From an uncultured Nesterenkonia sp. (GTDB lineage Bacteria > Actinomycetota > Actinomycetes > Actinomycetales > Micrococcaceae), in assembly GCA_946221825.1 (NCBI GenBank), contig CAMINA010000044.1:1-9092 (forward strand): 9,092 nt of DNA, in the 5' to 3' direction. The notes beneath the pieces were generated by a model. The model did no database searches. It was not told where the DNA came from and saw nothing but the letters and a program-made list of their open reading frames with translations. Of the stretch, positions 1-6,143 are shown piece by piece. Each line of letters opens with the position of its first letter. The first letter of the stretch is position 1. A program made the position numbers and the translations under genes.

Positions 1-743
1 AGGCCGTAGCGGTCCAGGACGATGCGGGGCAGCTCGTCGGGGACCTGGGGCGTGTCCTCGTGGAGGTGGAGGAGGGGTTGGGTGATGACGGCGGCTCCGG
101 CCTTCGAGGCTCGTGCCTCCAGCAGGTCCTGGAAGTAGCCGGGGGCCAGCAGGTAGCTGACCACGGCGACTCGGCCTGAGGGGTTCTTCTCGACGGCGGC
201 GCGCACAGCCTCGGGGACGGAAGGTTCGGCGAAGGACAGGTAGGCGTCCTGGACGGGGGTGCCCAGACGTTCGCTGAGCAGCCGCGCGGTCTCGCCGACG
301 TCACGCACGGCGGAGGCGTCGGAGGATCCGGCCGCCGCCAGGATGACAGTGTCCCGGTCGGGGTCTGCCCCGGCCTTCTCCAGGCGACGCTGCAGCACGG
401 CTGCCAAGCGCTCATCCGGGCCCAGCGCACCGGCGATGACGGCGGGCCGGCCGGCCGCATCCACCGCCTCCTTCATATCCACATTTACGTGGAACCCCGC
501 CGACAGCAGCAGGGGGACCAGCACGGCCGACTCACCCTCGGTCAATGAGTCCAGGGTGGCGGCGACATCCGGCTGCTGGACATCCACATGCCCCAGCACC
601 ACAGTGCCCACCGGGTGCCCCTCGGCCTCCTCGGAGACGGCCAGGTGCCGCACCCGATCGGCGAGCGCCCGAACCACCGCCTGTCCGGCGGGGGAGGAGG
701 TGCCGTGGGAGATGGCGGCCAGCGCAGGCGGCGTCGGGGGCAT
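1..743 (-). CDS. cbiX: Sirohydrochlorin ferrochelatase, CbiX/SirB type (3' end cut by window edge)
   Basis: The reading frame runs leftward from ATG at 743 and is still open at the window edge, giving at least 247 residues. Two-domain CbiX/SirB proteins are about this long, so only a short C-terminus should be missing. It begins MPPTPPALAAISHGTSS, the chelatase strand followed by the His-Gly motif (His13). The second metal-site histidine lies in LLLSAGFHVNV (His85). The second half repeats the fold (AAAGSSD near residue 130, SYLLAPGYFQDLL near 200) but has lost both histidines, as is usual in two-domain members where the N-terminal half is catalytic. The family inserts Fe2+ into sirohydrochlorin, the last step to sirohaem, in the cytoplasm. 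The ATG overlaps the nirD stop by one base (TGATG), and a GGAGG lies 10 nt upstream (754-758). Its position behind nirD favours a sirohaem role over cobalt insertion for B12. Family call confident; metal specificity inferred. Confidence 0.88.
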   Translation of the reverse strand, partial: MPPTPPALAAISHGTSSPAGQAVVRALADRVRHLAVSEEAEGHPVGTVVLGHVDVQQPDVAATLDSLTEGESAVLVPLLLSAGFHVNVDMKEAVDAAGRPAVIAGALGPDERLAAVLQRRLEKAGADPDRDTVILAAAGSSDASAVRDVGETARLLSERLGTPVQDAYLSFAEPSVPEAVRAAVEKNPSGRVAVVSYLLAPGYFQDLLEARASKAGAAVITQPLLHLHEDTPQVPDELPRIVLDRYG

Positions 744-1090
744 CAGGCCTGCACCTCCAGGTGGCCGTCCTGCACACGGGTCTGGAAGGTGCCCAGTGCC
801 GGACCGTCCTCAGAGAGGCACTCGCCGGTCTGCAGGCTGTAGACCTGTTTATGGATCGGGGAGGCCAGCGTGGGGGTTCCGCCCTTGGACCCGACGATCC
901 CGCGTGCCATGACGTTGGCCTGGGCCACCGGGTCCCAATGGTCGACGGCGAAGATCCGTTCATCGGGCAGCCGGACCAGAGCGATCTGGGTGCCGTCGAG
1001 CAGTGCGGCCTCGCCCCACATCGGTTCCAGCTCCTCGACCGGGCAGATGCGGTGCCAGAGTGCAGTCTCAGTCGCGTGTTCTGTGCTCAC
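743..1090 (-). CDS. nirD: Nitrite reductase (NADH) small subunit NirD
   Basis: 115 residues from a GTG start, the normal size for NirD, the small partner of the assimilatory NADH-nitrite reductase NirBD. It has the Rieske-like fold but not the Rieske cluster ligands. Where Rieske proteins have CxH and CxxH, this protein reads HWDPVAQANVMARGIVG and LASPIHKQVYSLQTG, the recognised NirD versions, so it should not bind a [2Fe-2S] cluster itself. The frame stays open upstream to about 1309, but that extension is low-complexity and would cover the promoter and the nirB start. The GTG at 1090 gives the family-length N-terminus (VSTEHATETALWHRICPVEEL) and lies 7 nt after a TAGAGT element, typical of a leaderless actinobacterial mRNA. 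It is transcribed away from nirB, which is unusual, and is coupled to cbiX by TGATG. Confidence 0.93.
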   Translation of the reverse strand: MSTEHATETALWHRICPVEELEPMWGEAALLDGTQIALVRLPDERIFAVDHWDPVAQANVMARGIVGSKGGTPTLASPIHKQVYSLQTGECLSEDGPALGTFQTRVQDGHLEVQA

Positions 1091-1097
1091 GGTCCCC

Positions 1098-1103
1098 ACT
1101 CTA
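1098..1103 (-). promoter_or_regulatory. Probable -10 element for leaderless nirD-cbiX mRNA
   Basis: On the minus strand TAGAGT (TANNNT type) is followed by exactly 7 nt (GGGGACC) and then the nirD GTG. This is the spacing at which transcription would start on the start codon. No convincing -35 is seen 16-18 bp upstream (GC-rich), and no Shine-Dalgarno sequence lies at a proper distance. Inferred from pattern only. Confidence 0.55.
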
Positions 1104-1132
1104 GGACAGGGCCGTTTCAGCCGCCCGGCAGG

Positions 1133-1156
1133 GGTGTGAAGCCGACATGAAACACC
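1133..1156. promoter_or_regulatory. Inverted repeat GGTGT-N14-ACACC upstream of nirD promoter
   Basis: Arms GGTGT (1133-1137) and ACACC (1152-1156) are separated by 14 nt, about 30-53 bp upstream of the nirD -10. Inside it GAAGC-N6-GAAAC (1138-1153) has 11-bp phasing and could be a degraded GlnR half-site. The arms are short, so this may be chance. It is listed because it occupies the nirD-proximal side of the divergent region. Confidence 0.25.
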
Positions 1157-1190
1157 TCTCAGGCAGGCCGCGGAGACGGCTGAGGACCAT

Positions 1191-1228
1191 GTCACACTCG
1201 CTTTACAGATGGGATACGCCGGGGAAAC
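1191..1228 (+). promoter_or_regulatory. Candidate GlnR operator (four boxes, 11-bp phasing) for nirB
   Basis: Four pentamers lie exactly 11 bp apart: GTCAC (1191-1195), TTTAC (1202-1206), GATAC (1213-1217) and GAAAC (1224-1228), each separated by 6 nt. All four end in AC. The consensus described for GlnR in Streptomyces is GTnAC-N6-GaAAC, repeated as two a-b pairs. Here the first a-box and last b-box match fully, and the two inner boxes keep the AC core. The site ends 10 bp before the nirB -10 and covers its weak -35 region. GlnR controls nirB in Streptomyces and mycobacteria, so the target gene fits. Binding, and whether the effect is activation or repression, are inferred. Confidence 0.65.
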
Positions 1229-1238
1229 GGCGTCCTCG

Positions 1239-1244
1239 TAGTGT
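1239..1244 (+). promoter_or_regulatory. Probable -10 element for nirB operon, leaderless start
   Basis: TAGTGT (TANNNT) lies 6 nt upstream of the nirB ATG at 1251, so transcription would begin at or next to the start codon. The GAGG at 1245-1248 is only 2 nt from the ATG, too close to be a normal ribosome-binding site. The -35 region (about 1215-1221) is GC-rich and matches no consensus, which fits a promoter that needs an activator bound at 1191-1228. Confidence 0.55.
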
Positions 1245-1250
1245 GAGGTC

Positions 1251-4058
1251 ATGTCTCCTACACAGACCCGTGATGCCACTGCCCCAGCAGGGGTCCGCCA
1301 TATCGCCATCGTCGGCGGAGGGCCCGCTGCTCACCGGCTGGTCGAGGCGCTGATCTCGCGCGAACCGGCGGAGACCCGCATCAGCCTCTTCACCGAAGAG
1401 GCTCTGCCTCCCTATGACCGCGTGGGCCTGTCTCGGCGCTTCGAGGACCCTGAGGACGATCTGCTGCTGGGCGACTCCGCTCTCTGGGAGAACCCGCAGG
1501 TCAGTCTGCACACCGGCACCGTGGTGACCGCTCTGGACCCTGCGGCGAAGACCATCACCACGACGCCGACCGTGGGCCCCGGCGTCCGCGGCGAGTCCGA
1601 GGTGGTCGGCTTCGACGACGTCGTGCTCGCCACCGGATCCACTGCTCCGGCTCCTCCTATCCCGGGCAGTGAGGAGATCGCGGTCTACCGCACCCTGGAG
1701 GACGTGGACTGGCTGACTCGGCGCGTCGAACAGCTGCGCGAAGAACTCGGCCGGACACCGCACTGTGCAGTCATCGGGGGAGGGCTGCTCGGTCTGGAGG
1801 CCGCCGGCGGGCTCAAGGGCCGCGGCGCCACAGTGACCATCGTCCATTCCCGGGACTACCTGATGAACGCCCAGCTGGACGAGGGCGGCGGGCGCACGCT
1901 GAACCGGCTGTTGGCCAAAGAGGGCTATGACCTCCACATGGGTGAGCGGCCGGCTGCGCTGACCGTCAACGGTGCCGGATCCTTCCGCTTCACCCTGAAC
2001 TTCGGGGAGACCTCCGATGTCTCGGCGGACCTGGTGGTCGCCGCCGTCGGGATCACTGCCCGTGATGAGCTGGGGCGCGACGCCGGTCTGGAGACCAATC
2101 CGCGCGGCGGCATCGTCATCGACCAGACCTGTGCGACCTCCGCGCCCCATGTCTGGGCCATCGGAGAGGTGGCCAACTATAAGGGCCTCTGCATGGGCCT
2201 GGTGGCCCCGGCCAACGCGATGGCCGAAGTGGTGGCCGACCGTCTGCTCGGCGGCGAGGCCAGCTTCGACGGCTTCGACACGGCGGCCAAGCTGAAGCTC
2301 GCCGGGATGGATGTGGCCAGCTTCGGCGACACCTTCGGCGAGACCGCGGGAGCTCTGGAGGTGGTCTACGCCGACTCCGTCGCGGGGATCTACCAGAAGC
2401 TCGTGGTCACCGATGACGCCTCCACACTGCTGGGCGGCGTCTTCGTCGGGGATGCGACCCCTTACTCCTCGTTGCGCCCGCTGTTGGGGCGTGAGCTGCC
2501 CGCTGAGCCCGGGGCGTTCCTCTCGGCCTCCGGTGGAGACGTGGACATGGACTTGCCCGACGACGCCGAGGTCTGCTCCTGCAAGGCCGTCTGCGCGGGG
2601 CACATCCGTCAGGCCGTCGCCGGGGAGACCACCGGTGAGCCGATCACTGAGATGGGGGCCCTGAAGAGCTGCACAGCGGTGGGAACCCAGTGCGGATCCT
2701 GCGTCCCGCTGGCCAAGAAGACCATGGAGAAGGCGATGCTCGCTCAGGGCATGGAGGTCTCCACGGCGATGTGTGAGCACTTCGGCTATGCCCGCGCCGA
2801 GCTCTTCGAAGTGGTCCGGGCGACCCAGCTGACCTCCTTCACCGAGATCGTGGACCGGTTCGGCTCACCCGCGGACTCCAGCATCAACTTCGGCTGCGAC
2901 ATCTGTAAGCCGGCGGTGGCCTCCATGCTGGCAGCCCTGCACGACGGGTACATCCTGGAGGGCGGCCGAGGGGCCCTCCAGGACACCAATGACCGAGCGC
3001 TGGCCAATATGCAGCGCAACGGCACCTACTCCGTGATGCCGCGCATCCCCGCCGGAGAGATCACCCCGGACAAGCTGGCCGTCATCGCGGAGGTCGCCAA
3101 GGAGTTCGGGCTCTACACCAAGATCTCCGCAGCCCAGCGCATCGATCTGTTCGGAGCCCGGTTGGAGCAGCTGCCGAAGATCTGGATGCGCCTGGTGGAC
3201 GCCGGCTTCGAATCCGGGCAGGCCTACGGCAAGGCTCTGCGCAACGTGAAGTCCTGCGTGGGCACCACCTGGTGCCGCTACGGACTGCAGGATTCGGTGG
3301 CGATGGGCGTCCGCCTGGAGAACAGATACAAGGGACTGCGCTCGCCGCATAAGATGAAGTTCGGCGTCTCCGGCTGCGCCCGCGAATGCGCTGAGGCCCG
3401 CGGCAAGGACGCCGGCATCATCGCCACCCCGGAGGGATGGAACCTCTATGTCGGCGGCAACGGCGGCGCGACCCCGGTTCACGCCCAGCTGTTGGCCAAG
3501 GACCTCGATGACCAGACGCTCATCCGGTATATGGACCGCTACATCATGTATTACGTCCGCACGGCTGACCGGATGCAGCGCACAGCACGGTGGATCGAGG
3601 AGCTGCCCGGGGGCATCGACCATGTCTACGACGTGGTCGTCAGGGACTCCCTGGGCATCGCCGAAGATCTCGAGGCGGCCATGGCAGAGCACGTGGACCG
3701 CTATGAGGACGAGTGGGCGGCCACGCTGAAGGATCCGGAGAAGCTGCGCCGATTCCGTTCCTTCATCAACGCCCCGGACGCTCCGGACACCGATCTGAAG
3801 TACGTGCTCGAGCGCGATCAGGTCCGTCCTGCCTTCGAAGAGGAGAAGCAGGCCGCGGCCGCCGGGGACGGGCCGGTGCTGCTCGGGCCGGTCATCCCGG
3901 TCCGTTCGGATGAGGTGACCGCGTCCCCGCTGGATCGCGCGGAGCGCTCGCTGGACGGCACAGTCCGCTCGCTGGATGCTGACGACGAGCCCATGATCGA
4001 GGAAGACCTCGAGCTGGTCGGAGCCCCTGCTTCGGGACGGAAGGTCGGTGCCTCATGA
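1251..4058 (+). CDS. nirB: Nitrite reductase (NADH) large subunit NirB
   Basis: 935 residues. NirB passes electrons from NADH through FAD and Fe-S centres to sirohaem, reducing nitrite to ammonium in the cytoplasm. Domains in order: an FAD/NAD(P) reductase with the first dinucleotide motif at 18-27 (IAIVGGGPAA), the second at about 174-186 (VIGGGLLGLEAAG) and the FAD-closing motif HVWAIGE at 300-306; a BFD-like [2Fe-2S] domain with ligands C442, C444, C481 and C484; a second BFD-like segment containing GCDICKP; then the nitrite/sulfite reductase domain. Its [4Fe-4S]-sirohaem ligands are CVGTTWC (C669, C675) and CARECAE (C709, C713). All key cysteines are present. Many NirB proteins are near 850 residues. 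This one has a tail after residue 885 that is acidic and partly repetitive. The start lies 6 nt after the putative -10, and the stop overlaps the cobA ATG (ATGA). Its partner nirD is divergent rather than downstream. Confidence 0.97.
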   Translation: MSPTQTRDATAPAGVRHIAIVGGGPAAHRLVEALISREPAETRISLFTEEALPPYDRVGLSRRFEDPEDDLLLGDSALWENPQVSLHTGTVVTALDPAAKTITTTPTVGPGVRGESEVVGFDDVVLATGSTAPAPPIPGSEEIAVYRTLEDVDWLTRRVEQLREELGRTPHCAVIGGGLLGLEAAGGLKGRGATVTIVHSRDYLMNAQLDEGGGRTLNRLLAKEGYDLHMGERPAALTVNGAGSFRFTLNFGETSDVSADLVVAAVGITARDELGRDAGLETNPRGGIVIDQTCATSAPHVWAIGEVANYKGLCMGLVAPANAMAEVVADRLLGGEASFDGFDTAAKLKLAGMDVASFGDTFGETAGALEVVYADSVAGIYQKLVVTDDASTLLGGVFVGDATPYSSLRPLLGRELPAEPGAFLSASGGDVDMDLPDDAEVCSCKAVCAGHIRQAVAGETTGEPITEMGALKSCTAVGTQCGSCVPLAKKTMEKAMLAQGMEVSTAMCEHFGYARAELFEVVRATQLTSFTEIVDRFGSPADSSINFGCDICKPAVASMLAALHDGYILEGGRGALQDTNDRALANMQRNGTYSVMPRIPAGEITPDKLAVIAEVAKEFGLYTKISAAQRIDLFGARLEQLPKIWMRLVDAGFESGQAYGKALRNVKSCVGTTWCRYGLQDSVAMGVRLENRYKGLRSPHKMKFGVSGCARECAEARGKDAGIIATPEGWNLYVGGNGGATPVHAQLLAKDLDDQTLIRYMDRYIMYYVRTADRMQRTARWIEELPGGIDHVYDVVVRDSLGIAEDLEAAMAEHVDRYEDEWAATLKDPEKLRRFRSFINAPDAPDTDLKYVLERDQVRPAFEEEKQAAAAGDGPVLLGPVIPVRSDEVTASPLDRAERSLDGTVRSLDADDEPMIEEDLELVGAPASGRKVGAS
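3924..3986 (+). repeat. Three tandem degenerate heptapeptide repeats in NirB tail
   Basis: Residues 892-912 read SPLDRAE, RSLDGTV, RSLDADD, that is, three 21-bp units sharing an S-x-L-D or S-L-D core. Units two and three share 11 identical bases (3945-3955 and 3966-3976), suggesting recent duplication. They lie in a charged, probably disordered C-terminal extension of nirB. Confidence 0.5.
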
Positions 4059-4954
4059 GCCGGGACCACCAGAACAACGAGGGCCAGAACAGCGAGGGCC
4101 AGGACCGGAGCCCGACGCCGGCCGCCCAGCACGAGTCAGTCCGCCAGCACCCGGCAGCGGGCCGAGTCACTCTGGTGGGCGGAGGTCCGGGCGCTGCGGA
4201 CCTGATGACCGTCCGCGCCCGAGATGCTCTGGCCGCTGCCGACGTCGTGCTCTACGACCGGTTGGCCCCCACCGACGATCTGCGGACCTGGGCCCCGCGG
4301 GCCCAGCTGTTCGATGTGGGCAAGCGCCCCGGACATCACCGGGTCACCCAGGAGAGCATCCACTCGATGATGCTCGACGCCGCCCGCAGCGGACATCATG
4401 TGGTCCGGCTCAAAGGTGGGGACCCCTATGTCTTCGGCCGCGGATGCGAGGAGGTGGCGGCCTGTCGCGAGGCCGGGGTGCCGGTCACCACAGTGCCGGG
4501 CCTGACCTCCGCAGTAGCTGTGCCCGCTGCGGCTGGAATCCCGGTGACGGCCCGAGGCGTCAATCGTGCCTTCACCGTCATCTCAGGACATGACCCGCTG
4601 ACCGAGCAGGAGCTGGCCGGGCTGACCAGCCTGGGCGGTACAGTGGTTGTCCTTATGGGCATCGGAACGTTGGGTCACACCGTCGAGGGACTGCGCCGCC
4701 ACGGTCTGGGCGAGGACACTCCGGTCGGAGTGGTGGAGCAGGGCCTGACCTCACAGCAGCGGGTATGCCTGGCTCCGCTGGACGGAATCCTGGCAGCTGT
4801 GGCCGCCCAGGGCATCGGTTCGCCGGCTGTGCTGGTGATCGGTGAGGTGGTCCGACTGGCTGCCGACGGGCCCGGCAGGGGAGAGGCCGGAACCGCTGAG
4901 GAGGCGGCCGGCGTCGTGCGTGCTGCCGCGCTGCAGGCGGGGGCTGTGGCATGA
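4055..4954 (+). CDS. cobA: Uroporphyrinogen-III C-methyltransferase (SUMT)
   Basis: 299 residues. SUMT uses two S-adenosylmethionine molecules to methylate uroporphyrinogen III at C-2 and C-7, giving precorrin-2, the branch point to sirohaem and B12. The tetrapyrrole methylase fold starts near residue 38 with VTLVGGGPGAADL (SAM-binding loop), followed by DVVLYDRL near 64-71. The second signature is RLKGGDPYVFGRG at 118-130, and PGLTSAVAVPAAAGIPVT is also typical. It is a stand-alone SUMT with no CysG-type N-terminal dehydrogenase/ferrochelatase domain. The first 35 or so residues are hydrophilic and rich in Q, N, E and S, with no known motif. The ATG overlaps the nirB stop (ATGA), and GGAAGG lies about 10 nt upstream (4039-4044), so coupling to nirB is likely. 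Sitting between nirB and nnaR, it should supply precorrin-2 for NirB's sirohaem. Confidence 0.95.
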   Translation: MSRDHQNNEGQNSEGQDRSPTPAAQHESVRQHPAAGRVTLVGGGPGAADLMTVRARDALAAADVVLYDRLAPTDDLRTWAPRAQLFDVGKRPGHHRVTQESIHSMMLDAARSGHHVVRLKGGDPYVFGRGCEEVAACREAGVPVTTVPGLTSAVAVPAAAGIPVTARGVNRAFTVISGHDPLTEQELAGLTSLGGTVVVLMGIGTLGHTVEGLRRHGLGEDTPVGVVEQGLTSQQRVCLAPLDGILAAVAAQGIGSPAVLVIGEVVRLAADGPGRGEAGTAEEAAGVVRAAALQAGAVA

Positions 4955-6126
4955 CGGCTGCCGGGCAGTCCGCCTCCGCCGTCGCCCCCAGTGCCTCCAC
5001 GCCCGACCTCGGGGCTGTTCCCGCACTGCCGCAGACGCTGGCCGGCTTCAGGATCGGGGTGACCTCGGACCGGCGCAGTGAGGAGCTCATCTCCGCCTTC
5101 GAGCGTCGCGGGGCCGAGGTGATGCATGCTCCGGCGCTGCGGATCGCCCCGCTGACCGAGTCGGTCACCCTGCAGCGGGACACCGACGACGTCATCGCGG
5201 CCCGGCCGGACTTCGCGATCATCACCACCGCCTACGGGATGCGCCGCTGGGCGGAGGCCGCCGAGACCTATGGGGTCTGGACTGAGCTCTATGAGGTTCT
5301 GGAGAAGGCGGCCATCCTGGTGCGCGGTCCCAAAGCCAGAGGAGCGGTGCGCGCCTGTGGGCTCGACGACGACGGCGCCGCCGAGGACGAGCGCACCGAC
5401 ACCGTCCTGGACATGCTCCTGGAACGCGACCTCCGCGGAAAGACCGTCGCGTTCCAGCTGCATGGGCTGCTGAATCACGAGCAGATCCGCCGCTTGGAGG
5501 ACGCCGGGGCGCGGGTGCTCACCGTCATGCCCTATACCTGGGCCAAGCCGGCCGAGGACAATGAGCTGCTGCGCATGATCGACGCCGTCATCGAGCGACA
5601 GTTGGACATCGTCACCTTCACCGCCGCCCCAGCCGTGGATGCGTTCCTGGGGGTCGCCCAGCAGTACGGGCGGCGCGAGGAGCTGCTCGAGGCGCTGAAG
5701 ACCGACGTCATCTCCGCCGCAGTGGGAGGGGTCGCCGCAGGTCCGCTGATCGAGGCCGGCATCGACCCGGTGATCCCCGAACGGTGGCGCTTGGGCGCGA
5801 TGATCAAGAAGGTCTGCGACCACCTGGAGCGCCACCACACCATCCGTCTGGACACGCAGCATGGGCCGGCCGAGCTGCGCGGCGCCGAGCTTCGCCTGTG
5901 TGCGGTCAGCGCGGAGCCGGTCCGGTTGGCGCCGGGGCCGCTGGCGCTGCTGCGCGCGCTGATGGAGGCCGAAGGCGCGGTGCTCTCCCGGGACGACCTC
6001 CTGGAGAAGGTCCGCTGCTGCGACTCAGGTCATGCCCTCGAGATGTGGGTCTCCCGCCTGCGCAGAGCCCTGCCTGTGGATCTGGTCCAGACGGTCGTCA
6101 AGCGCGGCTACCGCATCAGAGTCTGA
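4951..6126 (+). CDS. nnaR: HemD-OmpR fusion regulator of nitrate/nitrite assimilation (NnaR-like)
   Basis: 391 residues with two parts. Residues 31 to about 285 are a uroporphyrinogen-III synthase (HemD) fold: it starts GFRIGVTSDRRSEELISAFERR and contains ITTAYGMRRW, VMPYTWAKP and the FTAAPAVDAFL segment typical of HemD. Residues about 294-391 form an OmpR/PhoB-type winged helix (VLSRDDLLEKV, ALEMWVSRLRRAL, then VVKRGYRIRV at the end). This domain pair is the architecture of NnaR, described as a GlnR-assisting regulator of nitrate/nitrite genes in Streptomyces coelicolor and Mycobacterium smegmatis; the M. tuberculosis relative is Rv0260c. The HemD part may sense a tetrapyrrole or be a non-catalytic remnant; I cannot tell from sequence. 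It overlaps cobA by ATGA and ends the operon. A housekeeping HemD is less likely because of the DNA-binding domain and the context. Confidence 0.9.
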   Translation: MTAAGQSASAVAPSASTPDLGAVPALPQTLAGFRIGVTSDRRSEELISAFERRGAEVMHAPALRIAPLTESVTLQRDTDDVIAARPDFAIITTAYGMRRWAEAAETYGVWTELYEVLEKAAILVRGPKARGAVRACGLDDDGAAEDERTDTVLDMLLERDLRGKTVAFQLHGLLNHEQIRRLEDAGARVLTVMPYTWAKPAEDNELLRMIDAVIERQLDIVTFTAAPAVDAFLGVAQQYGRREELLEALKTDVISAAVGGVAAGPLIEAGIDPVIPERWRLGAMIKKVCDHLERHHTIRLDTQHGPAELRGAELRLCAVSAEPVRLAPGPLALLRALMEAEGAVLSRDDLLEKVRCCDSGHALEMWVSRLRRALPVDLVQTVVKRGYRIRV

Positions 6127-6143
6127 GACAGCGGCTCAGCCGC
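6123..6143. terminator. Small inverted repeats between convergent nnaR and regulator genes
   Basis: Two overlapping hairpins lie in the 9-bp gap and adjoining stops: CTGAG (6123-6127) with CTCAG (6135-6139), and GCGGC (6131-6135) with GCCGC (6139-6143) around a TCA loop. Neither has a T-tract, so classic intrinsic termination is doubtful. The position between two converging genes suggests a weak bidirectional terminator. Confidence 0.3.

Noticed and set aside
1135..1150. CRP/FNR-like site (TGTGA-N6-) upstream of nirD
   Set aside because: The second half-site reads CATGA rather than TCACA, so the dyad fails.
1192..1246. Inverted repeat TCACACT (1192-1198) with AGTGTGA (1240-1246) as a separate operator
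   Set aside because: The arms are 41 bp apart and each is explained by another signal (first GlnR box and the -10 element); likely coincidental.
1091..1309. N-terminal extension of nirD to a start near 1309
   Set aside because: It would cover the promoter region and the nirB start, reads as low-complexity sequence, and exceeds the family length; the GTG at 1090 fits better.
1203..2780. 525-codon open frame antisense to nirB
   Set aside because: Its translation is rich in H, G, R, Q and V with no recognisable domain, while the plus strand encodes an intact NirB with all motifs. Long antisense frames are expected in high-GC genes with strong third-position GC.
4675..5862. 395-codon open frame antisense to cobA and nnaR
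   Set aside because: It crosses two well-supported coupled genes and shows no domain; a shadow of GC-rich coding sequence.
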